From positions 34,501 to 98,500 of the forward strand of contig WPIO01000063.1 of assembly GCA_009760855.2 (NCBI GenBank): 64,000 nucleotides of DNA, read 5' to 3'. Both the position numbers and the translations under genes were made by a program. This DNA is from Cristatella mucedo. Lineage: Eukaryota; Bryozoa; Phylactolaemata; Cristatellidae. Below the pieces are notes generated by a model, which saw only the letters and a program-made list of their open reading frames with translations, was not told the origin of the DNA and ran no database searches. Below, piece by piece: positions 34,603-47,045 of the stretch (within the stretch, counting starts at the first letter, position 1; every line of letters starts with the position of its first letter).

Positions 34603-37600
34603 GAGGAACAATTAGGCATCTACTTGACGTCGCAAGTGGTGCTGCACTGAGAGAAAGAGTTAGAGTGCAAGTGCGAGCGAATGTGTGAGATGAAATGGGA
34701 TGAGCGAGAAGCGCTAGCACCAGTACCTAAATGTGACTGTACTTTAGAATTTGTATTGACGGTCTTGGTTATTCCTAAGGTGTGTGCTCTCTGTTTATCA
34801 TTTAGAAGTGACACTAAGAGGAGCAACAATGAGCAATCGAGAAGACAATAGTGCCTCTGAGTCTGACAATAGAAGTTCCTACATAGTGTCTGAAGGCGAA
34901 AAGCTAAGCAGTTGTAAACCAGACAGTTATGCCGACTCGAAGGCGGACGATAAGATCGATCCTGAGTTATGTACTTTCGAAGTGCTCTCTATCGAAAACG
35001 TTATGCGATTGCTTAACGAGAGCGTAGCAACTGTTTGCAATACATTGCAGGTAAGAGTATGGATCTTGAAGTATGCTCAACAAAATGCATCAACATTTTC
35101 CTCTAATCCTAGCGGCCCATGTAAGAAGGTTAACTACTGTGTTGCAGATTGATTCGTCGTTGGCCAAGTATTTATTGCACTTGAACTCGTGGGCTGTCAA
35201 AGATGTCATAGCTAAGTTGGTTTACCGACCGCAGTGTGCTACTTTTTAAGACATCTTTGCAGATGATTCAATTTACTGGTCTTGCCACCGCAGAGATTCG
35301 TGCACGGCTGCACTAAGTACCCGTTTTTATGTAGATACTTGGACGGTGAAGAACGGAAACATACCAATTCCAATCGTCTGCTCGTGGTCAAGAAGCACAA
35401 AACGGGCATAGCAGTAAGTAGAACGAGGTTCTTGCAAAATCTCAGATAACACACTTACCGATTGACACTAATCTTGGTAGCTCCGTAACATACGATAAGG
35501 CTTAGCACTCTCTGATGTTGTAAACACAGCAACTGAGCTGCACCTCATGTGACGCTTGGTGACAGATAGAATCAGAAAGTAAGCGAAGATGTGGAGAAAC
35601 TCTGTCAAGATTTGCTGGACTTGTTGACATTCGCACCAAATACAACTTACTACGAGTTTCAGCTGGGCTCTGATTAAGTACAAATCTGGATAAAGAGCGA
35701 CTTGGGAGCCAGAAGAACAAGCGAGAGATGTTGGCCTAGCTTTTTATATATTTGCTTGGCCCATTTTCTGTCTTCCTGTTACTTAAAGGACTCATACCTT
35801 GGGAGAGAGAAATTAAAAAGGTTGTATCACATATCTTTCTATTATACTTGATAGAACTTTTGTTAATTTAGCTCAATTGAGAGCCAATGGGACTATCGAT
35901 GACAACCTCGAACTAAATCTGTATTAGAGCGTGGATATTAGTTATCATGTGAGACATCCTCATTTTCAAAATTTTACGACTTTTCCGAATTGAGGCGTGC
36001 ACATGCGGGATTAATCAATTTTAAGGATCAAGTTCTAATGTCGGCGGCCCAGCTGAAAACAGCCGGCTTGCATTAGTCAGTTAAGATATAGGTGATCATG
36101 CATCCTGTGGTCTCTTTCTGCTTACTAGTTCAGCTGGAGCAACAGGTTTTTCGATTCGCTATGTTAGACTCATCCACGAGTCGAGCAGCGTTATTGGTAA
36201 GCATCTCTCTTGTTCGCACTCTTTCGCTTACTGAGTGCTCTAGACTGGCTTTTGAAGCGGAGAAGAATATTTTGTAAGACTCTAATAACTGCTGAATTTT
36301 CGCTGCCTCAAATAGATGCAAAAGCTTTGTTGGCAATCGACGAGAAACTTTGAGCAAATTTAGTTTTCCACGTGGCTGTCTATACCAGCAGCTCAGCTGG
36401 TTGACTGTGCTCGGGTCGGTTTGTAGCTCCAGCATGAATCCGTCAAAACGAACGTTGAAGCAGCCAATAATACAGACGCATCGCCTCTCACTATCGCCCT
36501 CGTTACCGAGTGCACCGTCTGCACTGCATCATCGCCACGGGATATGCTAGAGCTCCACGGACTGGCATGCCGGCATGTTTTTTGCAAGCCTTGCTGGCTG
36601 TCATATATAGAGACTCAACTGATAAAAGGCATATCTATCGGTCAGTGAAGCCCGCGATGGTGTGCTGCTTTATTTTCCCTTTTTATTAATCGTGAGGGCT
36701 TCGGCTTGAAGGCTTGATATCGTGTGGCGTCTCTCACCTACAGAGCTAGAATGCATGCAACCGGAGTGTCGTGAACTGGTCCCCGAAAGCTTTGTTCTCG
36801 GCGTTGCGTGCGATTCGGCAGTGCTGAGAGAGAAATACCAGCAGTTCATTTTCCAAAAAAGCGTCATGGTGAGTATGATTTTCAAGCGTATACCACTGTT
36901 AGGTGGTAACAACAATGGAGTAAGAGCACGCTTGCTACCTTTTGACCCAGAACTTGCAGCGCCGTAAGAGCGAATGATGATAGGCGAACACCCTCCGTTA
37001 GATTCTGTCAGCGGACTTTGAGGGGTGCGGAGCGAGAGCTGCGAGAGCAATAAGCCAAGACAGAGATTATGGGCTTCAGTCTTCATATCGAAGGGGACGA
37101 GTGAAAGTAGATTACGCTTCCTGACACCTTCGGCACACGACAAGATGCCAAGTCTCGACCTTGGATAAGCAGAACGGCAAGTGAAGGAGTCTGGTGCCTG
37201 TCATTAGGACCGCAGACGGCCTCGCCAGGCTGGGCCTTATGCAGAACCTAAGGGGAGCTTTTAAACTCGGCCTTTGCCGAACCTATAAGAAAGGCATGTG
37301 TAGGCTGCCTCCCAAAGCACTGCAATCCAGAATATCAGCTAAGAGTCCGAACGTGATTAACTTGGCCCGACTGCGAGGCACGAGATAGAGGTCTATATAC
37401 CGAAGGCAAAATAATCGGCATGAAGTTGCCTCGTTACTTCGCCCGTTTGTCGAGCTTTATGACCAAGCCAAACTTCTATGACCGGGACACGTGACCGAAG
37501 GGACGACGTGCATTGAGCACCGAAGTAGTTCGACGACAGGTCTCACCGACGACATTTAGATCCCTATATTTCAGGTGGTTTACCCTTTTATTCCACTTTT

Positions 37601-38220
37601 GTAAGTCCAGTCGATCTTTTCGATCTAACTGCGAAGAAAAATTTTGCAGCTGCTAGTTCACGATTTCAATGTTTAACTTACTTTTGATCGTTGCTACTTG
37701 TAGAGCCAGCCTGAGCTACGCTTTTTTCCGAGGCCGGATTGTCTCCGAATAATTAGATTACCAGAGAGAAAACCACGGCGAGTGTGTTGCGACTGCACGG
37801 CACAGTTTTGGTGAGTGGTGTAGGGACTCGGCCTTTTAAACTCAATCCTGTTAACCTATAATGCGTCACTTATGGCCGCTCTATTGCATTTTACGTTCTG
37901 TCAGCTCAGTTTCCTAGAAAACTGTACTTGTCGTATTCCTGCTGACAAAGAGCTAGAATTAAACCATAGCAGCAGCTAAATTCAGCCTACGGGCTGCGTC
38001 ATTAACAATTTAGCGCCACGGACATACGAATTTTTATATTAACCAGTATTAGTCTACTGGGATTCCCTCAGTAGACTAATATAGACCAATTCCCACTCAC
38101 TGAACTACATTAGTGGCTTTACGACCTCAACAAGAAATGCGACGATTGACTGAAATAAGGAAACTGCAAACCTTAACTACAGGTCTTTTTCATGGACCAT
38201 TCTATTCCATAGCATCATGA

Positions 38221-39450
38221 TCATCAAGATCATCTGAAATACCTCTGAAATATGGAATACCTCAATGGCTCCGTGCTAGGTCCGGTTCTTTTCACGGTTG
38301 ATACTCTCCCTCTTGCTGATGTGATTGCCAAGCACAACCTAGGCTTTTACTTCTATGCGGATGACACTCAGTTCTACCTTTGCTTTGATCCCTCCCAGCC
38401 TTCGAGCACCTCAAATTCTCTCAACTCATTTGCTGCATGCATTAATGACATCCGCACATGGATGGCAGCGAATTTTCTAAAACTATACGAGGATAAAACT
38501 AACTTACTAGTTATGGGCAAACCTAGTGTGATTGAGAAATTAAATAGCTGACGATCAAAATCGGCTCTGCCAACATATCTCCTGTTGAATCAGCCCGAGA
38601 TATAGGTGTCATGGTCAAAAGCGACCTCTCGTTAGACGACCACATCAACTCCACAGTCAAATCTGCCTTCTTTCAGCTTCATAACATTGCTAGAATTCGG
38701 GCTCGTTTAGATAAGGCCACCACGTCCAAGTTGGTCCGTGTATTTGTGACATCCCGTCTTGACTTCTGTAGCTAACTTCTCGCTGGCCTACCGTCATATG
38801 AGATCAGGCGAGTGCGGCTGGAGCAAATCTCTGCAGCTAGCCTTGTCTGTCGTGAACGTCGCCGTTGCCACATCACACCACTTCTCGCCGACCTGCAGTG
38901 GCTACCAGTCAAGCAACGGATTGAGTTCCAGGTTTGGTCGCTCACTTTTAGGTCACTTCATTCTTTAGTTCCAGCCTATCTCTCAGATCTACTCCCTCAC
39001 TAGGCCAAACCGCATACCACCCGCTTTTCGGAATCCAACAGCTCACAAATACCTCGTACAAACCTCAAATCCTTTGAAGACCGTCGTGCATTTAGTTCGT
39101 ATGCTCCCAAAGCCTGGAACTCCCTCCCGACCTGTGTCAGAACATCCCCTGACCTGACCACATTTAAAAGGAACCTAAAAACACACCTATTTAGGACAGC
39201 ATTTAGTGGGTCCCTGTGATTCGTCCTTGATGTGCTTATGCGTGTTGACATTGTGCATGCCGCCACTAACCACATTTGCATGCTGACCCTGTGCATGTCA
39301 CCCCTAACCATATTATTCATTTTTTAAGCATAATTTTACTTACCATTCAATTGCATTTAACTTTACAGCAAATGTAAAACGCCTTGAAAGAGATTGAGTT
39401 CTCTGAAAGCGCTTTATCAAGTGCATTATTATTATTATTATTATTATCAA
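38221..39450 (+). mobile_element. LINE insertion in an intron of copy B, with empty site in copy A (family 1)
   Basis: 5'-truncated copy that begins inside the RT domain (SVLGPVLFTVDTLPLADVIA, then FYFYADDTQFYLCFD). It continues through the C-terminus (CHITPLLADLQWLPVKQRIE, SLHSLVPAYLSDLLPH), then UTR (tgcatgtcacccctaacc) and tail, ending in an ATT run at 39449. In copy A the flanks are joined (agcatcatgggcaacatcc near 17221-17240), which fixes both ends of the insertion. It is the best key for the 3' end of this family. Confidence 0.92.
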
Positions 39451-40994
39451 GGGCAACATCCATGCAGAATCAGCCTTCATTTATTCCCTCTCTCGTGCCA
39501 AACCCGATGTATGCCAATGAATAACCGCATCGATCAAGTTTTTTGGAAGCTGTTGTCTACTTGTATGTGTGTTTTGAAAGCTCATCGTTTCACGGAGAAT
39601 TCCTGATATTTTGGTTCACATCCTGTCTCCCTAACCTTAGTCTTTCACCTTGTAGCTCCGCTGTGGTAACGACTATCATGCCCCAGCGACTTGTGAGGAC
39701 ATGCAAAAGTGGCTCATAAAAATCACGGATGATTCTGAGACTGGCCATTACCTAGCGGCTAATACGAAGAATGTAAGTACTGTGGCTAACTGTATCACTT
39801 TTGACACAATTGTTTTTCGTAAACTCTTTCTCTCTTAACCTCTCTTCTCGTCAACTTCTGTTATTAATTTAGCAGTTCGTGTGGATGCCCTGACTTTTTT
39901 GATCGCATATAAAATGCTTACCGTGGCAAAATCGCAACGCACTGCATTAACGAGTTCCCATGCCCACATATATGTCCTGGCCGCTGCTCAGCTGGGAAAA
40001 TGTGGATCACGTTCGACAGCTACGGGCTGAGGCCGGCGGCCTATTGTCCTCTGCAGTGAAGCTTTGCAAGAGGATAGGAGAAGCTGTCCTATAAATGTCT
40101 GGTAAATACCAAGAATTATTGGAACAGATGATGAGAATAGGTACTAGGAAGCAATGCGGATATATTGTCCGTAGGTTGACACACAGACGGTAGTTTGGCT
40201 TCCTTCCCAATGCTGGATGCTTGGGTGCCAAGCGGTCGGTAATGTCCGAAGTATCGCCTGAAACTGTAATTGCTGCGAGCTCGTCGGGCTGGTCGGCAGG
40301 GATCCTGCATGATTAGCTGCACAATTCCTGCAATGCGCAGACACCTGAAGCTCAAGCAGTGTACCAATTGTGCCGACTCAGTGCTCGGTATCCTACTCGC
40401 AGCCCTAACACCAACAATGCAGCAGAAAAAAGCGAAATCAAATGCACACTGATTATTGCTGATACGACAGGTGACTTCTCACAGACTCGCTAACCTTGAC
40501 TCGCCATCTGGCCGTCACGTTACTCTAACTCTGTGGTTGAGGCTAGGCCAAGGGACATATACTTGCAAAGTCGCACGTCAAACAATAAAATCGCTCCTTC
40601 CCACGTTATCATAAGCCCCGATTCATTTAAGCCGTCGCACACTATGGCTATTGTGTAAAGTGCCGGCTATGCGGCTCTACATGTAAATTCAGGGGCTTAC
40701 CTCAAAGTGCTTTGTTCAGCAGGTACTTGCAAAGCCCGAGAGAGGCTCGCTCAAAATCCCATGCCGCTCTTCCAACGTTGCTGCCGCGGCTTTCTCGCAC
40801 CTGCATGAGGTCAAGCTGCCACTGCTGTGGGCGGCGATACAAAATCTTAGGTTTTTTAAAGACATTCGCATTCCCGCGCTCCAAGGAATAACCTTCCAAT
40901 ATGGTGCCAGCACTTTGATAATTAATCACGGCGATCATCGTCGTCTGATGAGAATGAATTTTTCGACAAAGAATGTGAAAGACCCTTGACTGCC

Positions 40995-41440
40995 GACTTT
41001 CGTCGCAACATCTCCTGACTTTTCCACGTTTAAAAAGAAACTAAATTCGCATCAATTTATCGAAACATTTAGCGGTTCTCTGCGAGATTTGGCCTTTAGG
41101 TAATGTAATGTAGTATAATGTAATGTATCTCCGTCAGTAACTCCACAAAGTCATAAAGACCATGTGGGTGTTACGCAGGAGAGTTTTGTATAGCGCACTC
41201 ACAGCCTAAGCGGCTTTCGGTACGCATTCGGTAGCCACAGCTTATGCATACTGACGTTCTGCAGGCTGCCACTTACCATACTTGCATTCTGACCCTGTGC
41301 ATGTCATCCCGAATCATGTTATTCTTGGAGTTTATTGAGAATGCCACCCCTAACCATTCAACCGTGCTTACTTCGCGGCAAATGAGAAGTGCCTAGAAGA
41401 TTTAAGTTCTCTGATGGTGCTATATCGAATATATTACTAT
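40995..41440 (+). mobile_element. LINE 3' end in copy B, split by a short element (family 1)
   Basis: Counterpart of 18800-19110. The two halves (to 41098 and from 41241) are separated by about 140 bases absent from copy A. The left half is almost identical to A, while the right half is clearly more diverged. Confidence 0.75.
41099..41240 (+). mobile_element. TAATG-type short interspersed element
   Basis: A segment missing from the matching place in copy A, starting taatgtaatgtagtataatg. It then reads gtaactccacaaagtc, accatgtgggtgttacgc and tagcgcactcacagcctaa. The same order is found at 55012-55135 and, diverged, at 44215-44330. The internal gtaactccac and gtgggtgttac can pair imperfectly as a hairpin. 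No coding sequence and no clear terminal inverted repeats, so the class is unknown. Confidence 0.65.
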
Positions 41441-42929
41441 TTCAATTAGTTTTATTATGCGCTCCTGTATTTGCCCTTCATTTCAGTGTCCTCGGTGCAA
41501 GATGATTATTGAAAAAAATGGCGGCTGCAACTTCATTTGATGCTTCAATTGCCAATATGAATTCTGTTGGATCTGCCTTAAAGGTGATGTTAGCAGGACG
41601 CCTCTAACTTCCTGGCTGAAAGCTACAATCTGTCACACTGCTGTGTGCTGCTAAGCTTCAGTGACCACGTCGCGTGAGGTCGACTCTTCTCCTCAGTGGA
41701 TTGGTGCGCAAACATGCTCTCTAGTACCAGCTGCTCAATAACAAGACTGCTTTGTTTTCTCATCGGGGCGATCAGGCATGAAACACACCGAAACTGTGAT
41801 ACATATCCTGAGAACAGCGAGCCTCCCGATTCTGACGTCAAGAGAAATCAGGCACGTGAGGCGCTAGAGAAGTACCTATTTTATTTCGAACGGGTGAGTA
41901 GATCTGTAGCTCTGAGCGTGCACGGCAAGATCTGACACTTTTTCAGTGGTGAAATAACAAAGAGAATGACAAGCCATCTGATTTTTTAGGTATTCGTATA
42001 AGAAAGTAGATCTATACAGAAGTTGCATCGCTTACACAACAAGCAGCTAAAACATGCCACTTTAAAAATAAGTGTCCAGAGTTTCCGTCTCCTGTTCCTT
42101 AGTTACTTCGGTTGACGTAACCTTGGGCCGCCACCAGCAATAACCAGCGAACATTCGAGAAACGCTTGAAAGCAAGGCAAATTAGAAGCATCGCAGCATA
42201 CCGGTCCACGGTTCGGCAATACACGTCGTTTCGGACCTACCAGCGAGAATTGATCGGCTGAGCATGAGCCAGGAGTTCAAGGAGCACTGGCTTCCTCTCT
42301 GGTCCAGCTCTCTAGAACAGACGAGTGGTGGCTGGGCCCCGCCCTGGAAATCTTACGGGTACCAAACTGTCACCACGATACCAAGCACGAAGGATGAAGT
42401 AGATTGGTGCTTCGAAAGGTACCGAACGGTTAAGGCATAGTGATTTAGTTGAATGACCATAGAATATTACCTGTTTAGGCGCAGAGATTTGATTGCATTA
42501 CAAAAGAATATTACGTTTCACGCAATGCCAAACTTTATTGCAACCAAATAGTAGGACAGGTCTAAGTAGCCGGAGTTTGTTGGCACTTTACCTTATTTGG
42601 CAATTGTCAACCGGCAGCTCCATGATGGAGAAAAGGAATTGACGAAATCTTTGTACGCAGGATAGATGTCAAAATGCGGTGAAAGCTGTTAAGCTGAGGG
42701 CTCGCACGTAACAACAGGTTAATAAGACAAATTCCGAAAGAAAAAAATGTCGGGAAGACCTTTCATAGATCCCAAGATGGTTTTGCCAACGACTTTGAAA
42801 CAAAGCTCTAAGAATAAACTGACTCGGCTTGATAAATCAAGCAGAACAGATAAAAAACATACAGTCAGCGAAGCCTATGGCTCTGCCGTTGCCACGTCAT
42901 CCGAATTCCCATAAGTTCACAAGTCCGAA

Positions 42930-43065
42930 AGGGGGTGCCACTATACTTAGCCCTTACGGCTATCATCACCGCTTGCAGTGACGATAAAGAATCGCCCACG
43001 GCAGGAATTGATCCCACGACCTCGGGAAATGGCATGCTGCTGCCTTCTGGGGCCATGATGCTATT
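42930..43065 (-). mobile_element. tRNA-derived SINE in copy B
   Basis: Read on the minus strand: a head with gaggtcgtgggatcaattcc (B-box-like), then gtgggcgattctttatcgtc and tgcaagcggtgatgatagcc. It is very close to the copy at 54195-54350. The matching intron of copy A lacks it. Confidence 0.75.
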
Positions 43066-44214
43066 TTCTATGGCGATCGAGCTTGCTTGTTAGCTGGGCC
43101 CACGTGCGGCTTCGTGCCCACCTTCTTTTCCTTTGTATTTCGCCTCTCAGCTTTTAGCTGAGTTGCGCTTTGTTTATTTCCTTCTTAAACTGTATAAAAA
43201 ATCAACATTTACGTATTAAGTCATCTTTGTGTTTCTAGTGTCAAGAACATGCTAACATTCTCAAATTTGAGGAGATGGAGAAGCAAGAAATACTCACACG
43301 TATTGAAAGACTCAATGACGAAAAAAGTAGATTTGATTGTAATTATCTTCTGAATTTTGTGGAGCTATTGAGAAAGGTATCATTGCTTGCCTCTTAATAA
43401 TATCAAAACCCTGATGCTTTCAAAAAGTAGATCGTTATGAACGCACAATATTGTGGTAGCCGCATCATTCTCATACAGTGGACGCTTTTCACGACAGTTT
43501 TTTTTTATAAATGATCTCCCTCTGTGATAGTTATGACGCAAACCTAATTCTTCCGTTAAACCCGAATAGTACAGCACACCTGTAGATGGCTTCATGGTTA
43601 CTAAAGCTGCTGTAGATAATTTTAATCCTTTACTTGCTAAATTCTTTCTACTGACGAAAGATTGCGATCTTTATCTTTCTGTTGGCTTGCATTCCGACTA
43701 AAGGTGCCGTGCAAAAACCGTCACTAGATCTCGTCGGGAACTCGGTAAACAGGCATTCTTCTGGCCTGCATTGCACTGCACGTACTCTTGCGATGCAGAT
43801 TGAAGAGAGGCTTACATTAGACAATCGTGAGACACGTGCGCACAGCTGTGAGTCTGCTAGTCAGAAAAGAGCTGTGACAGCTAGCGATTTTTGGCCGTTC
43901 GGGTAGGTTTAGCGAAAATGGTAGGATTTTGCATTTAATAGTTCACTGCGTAACCATGGCATTTGAATGGCTATGACTGAGCTGCATTGGTGCTGCTGCA
44001 ACCACTATTCTATTTTTCATGGGGAAAAAATGAATGCAAGTGCCTGTACTTCTAACTTTATGATGTGACCTGATAAATCGCAATCCGATGCTTGTTACAG
44101 TGCCGCCACACACTCATGCACGCTTATTCCTCTTTATTTTACATGGAAAGCGGTGCTCGGAAAAACTTGGTAAGTGCTAAAGAGCTTAGCAGATTGCATT
44201 GATGAGAATGATGA

Positions 44215-44330
44215 TATAATGTAGTAATTCTTCGTTTGTAACTCCACAAAGGCACAGATATTATATGGGTATTAGGCACAAGAGTTTTTTAAACTGTACT
44301 CAAAGACTCGACTTAGGTCTGCAATCCATG
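44215..44330 (+). repeat. Diverged TAATG-type short element
   Basis: tataatgtagtaattcttcg, tgtaactccacaaaggcac and tatgggtattaggcac follow the order of the element at 41099. It is shared with copy A (22255), so it is older than the duplication. Confidence 0.5.
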
Positions 44331-44883
44331 GAACGGTAATTTTCACCAGCACGGTCTCCATGGATACGCCTTGAAAAGAAGTTTGCATGTTATTACGAGA
44401 CATAAGAGTTACTCGTACTAAAAGTCTGTTGCCAGACCCTATTCTAGGAAAAATATCAATTTTCTGCTAGCATTGCCACATGAATGCGCAATTTAATTGC
44501 TAAACGTAAGTGGTAAATAAACGGCTGTCTGTGAATTTAGCTGAGAAATGGGTGCAAATTGCTTAACTACTAGAAACTAAGCAGTGGCACGTAGTATCAG
44601 GCGAGGATGACAGGAGCGGCAGTGCATAAAAGCAACTTTTAACCTTTTAACCTTTTGACCTTTTGCTCAAGTTATTGCAATTACGTACATGACGGCGAGA
44701 TTTGCTGAGAATAACATAAATTCTTCGTTCGTAAATACCGGCTGATTGAATCCAGCATTCTGTTTTACCATTCGGCTATAAACTTTAGAGAAAAAAGAAT
44801 AAGCCGTGATATACCACTGAGATGTCTGAATGTTCAATAATATATATTTGCAAGTTTAGCATCGGCAATGAGGTTATTCCTGT

Positions 44884-45075
44884 TTAATAATAATAATAAT
44901 AATAATTCACTTGATAAAGCGCCCTCAGAGAACTTAATCTCTCTCTAGGCGCTTTACATTTGCTGTAAAGTGAAATGCAATTGAATGGTAAGTAAAATCA
45001 TGCTTGAAAAACAAATAAAATGAATAGCATGGTTAGGGTTGACATGCACAGGGTCAGCATGCAAGGAGTAGAGGT
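44884..45075 (-). mobile_element. LINE 3' tail fragment in an intron of copy B (family 1)
   Basis: Antisense tail starting with a run of AAT, then gataaagcgccctcagagaa and cgctttacatttgctg, and UTR to acagggtcagcatgcaag. It is absent from the short matching intron of copy A. Confidence 0.8.
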
Positions 45076-47045
45076 AAGCTCCATTAACAAGATTGTGGCC
45101 ATTGCAGCACTCATGGTTTTATAAATATCCCTTGAACTCTTAGGAAGTCCGTTACACCTATTCGGGTTCCAACCAGACTTCTACAGGAAGACTAGTAGGC
45201 CTAGACTTCGGTTCGTAAGGTTTTCCGGGCTGCGCCTTCGGCAAATATCGCACTTATCGCTACTGAGGAACTCAGCCGCACCTTTTCCTAGAAATGGATC
45301 GCTAGGATGATAGCAAGGCTCGAGCTCTATACGCTTGTTGAATGATCAGTAACCAGAGGTTCTCGTCGCTTATAGAGCAGGTTGTAGTTAAGAATTGGTT
45401 GCCGAAACGCCTTCATTGGCGGCTGGACTAGGTAGAGTTTTATTTCTTCACTAGTTCTTATATTACGTTTTGCTGCTTCACATAATCTGGCACGAGCTTT
45501 CATTTGACCTCGGGGTTTGAAAGTGAGGCTATTTCTACTACTACAAGCCCTAGTACTATCTCGTATTATCTGTAATCAAGCCATCGTGATGCCGTCTGCC
45601 ATTACTGAAGCCATTTGCTATGCAAGATTTCTTTAGCATTCACTAATTCTGCAACGCCCTATAAACAATCATAGACTGCTTCTCATTGACAGCCGATACC
45701 GGGACCTTGGAAAATTTTAGAAAATATATGTATCAGCCATTTGCTACAACATATTTCCTTAGCAGTCACTGCATAACCCACCAACTGTAAAAGATCGTAG
45801 ATTGTCATTCATCGACAGCCGATCCTGATGTAGAAGAAGGTATTTGCGACGCTGAATGTAATATTTCGCTTCAGCTTGAATACTCAACAGAAAGGCTGCA
45901 AACCGCGGTTGACACCTTATCCTTGAAAACCCAGTACGGCGTTTCCAACCAGGAGGTATGTTTAGCCGCGTACACTGTGGTCCAGTCTACGTCATCAGTG
46001 CCTGTGTAAGCACATCCGAAGCGAGGAAGCAGGGGCTTTAGTGGATCAGCGGCCGCTGGAGCTCTTGCTCCGGTCTCACCCTCGCATTCTCATTGCTGCT
46101 GTGTTCTGGCACTGTCAGCTTTGTCGTGAAATCTCGAACGCAGTACAGCAGATCTGATCAGCTCCTGTACTCATTTTATGGCACTAGTTCGGACTTAGCC
46201 GAGAAGCTTGGTTGCTGCACGCTTTGCCGTGGTGCGGATGCAGCTTCAGACAGTGGCCCTCCTCAGGGACTCTTGAGCCAGCTCTCTGAATTCAAGCATT
46301 TTTCGCAAGCGTGCCTCCTGCTGTCATCAGCTTAGGACTCGCTGTGTTCGGACGTAGAATGAAGATTTGTAATTGTCAGGAGCCCTTAAAGGTCTAAAGA
46401 CGTCTGCTGAGCAACAGGCCGCTTCAGACCATTTTTGCAATGTTATTTATCTATTTATTTGGCTTTATAGTACATGAATGAGGCGAATCGTACTTAAAAT
46501 GCTCATTGTTTTAGTGTTAAGAGTTTGCCAGAATTCCCGAGAGTCGGGGAAGGTCTGCTTCGTTATTGATTTGCGGATTGACAAGCGATTATTAACTGCT
46601 AATTTACTTTGTTTCAATCTAATGGCAGAAGATGAAATGCATTAGGACTCTTGCTGAGAATCTCAGGAATATTATTCTCCAAGACTTCTTTAACAATTGA
46701 TAGCCAGTGTGAAGTCAAACTTGGAAAGTACTTTTCCCGGCTTTGCTATAACGACTGAGCATGTTGAACCTCAGTCGGTATTTATACACTTCTCGAGGCT
46801 TAATAAACGGGCACTGCTCTCTACGAATGAGCTTCGTGCTAAGGTGGGAGCGGCTGCACCGAAGGCTTTATGGTTCTATGCTTTGTGGCAAAGCATGTTA
46901 GTCCTGCCGTTTAAATACGATACACTTTATTAAAACCATCCTACGGTCTGATCTTCGTCATACAGGTTCAGAGTAGATGTTAACGGCAACAAAGCAGTGA
47001 GCGGCGATAGGGCTGACCTTTCGGTACTTTGCTTGGCTCTATTAG

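Larger units (their letters stand above)
34829..46700 (+). pseudogene. ARIH2-like RBR ligase, copy B (pseudogene)
   Basis: All 12 exon positions of copy A can be found with their splice sites: 34829-35050, from 35148, 36427-36640, 36744-36868, 37704-37810, 39656-39772, 41487-41583, 41776-41893, 43239-43376, 44101-44169, 45875-45955 and 46629-46700. Lesions: an in-frame TAA at 35247 (AAA in A), the first IBR Cys changed to Phe (FFPRPDC), a one-base deletion at the start of exon 6, a TGA at 41538-41540 in RING2 just after the catalytic Cys, and a frame-shifting length change in exon 8 (118 against 128 bases). The last four exons are still open, and exon 9 keeps seven codons that A has lost, giving 46 codons, closer to ARIH2. 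A full-length ligase cannot be made; transcription is possible. Confidence 0.88.
29620..47045 (+). repeat. Unit B of the large direct duplication
   Basis: Second copy of the unit at 10740-23835, in the same orientation. It is longer because of unit-specific insertions, among them an antisense LINE (30080-30865), a LINE tail (32560-32850), a pogo-like element (33525-34130), a (GT)n tract, a 1.23-kb LINE (38221-39450), a short element (41099-41240), a SINE (42930-43065) and an antisense LINE tail (44884-45075). Its ARIH2-like gene is broken. The identity to unit A changes stepwise along the unit. Confidence 0.9.
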
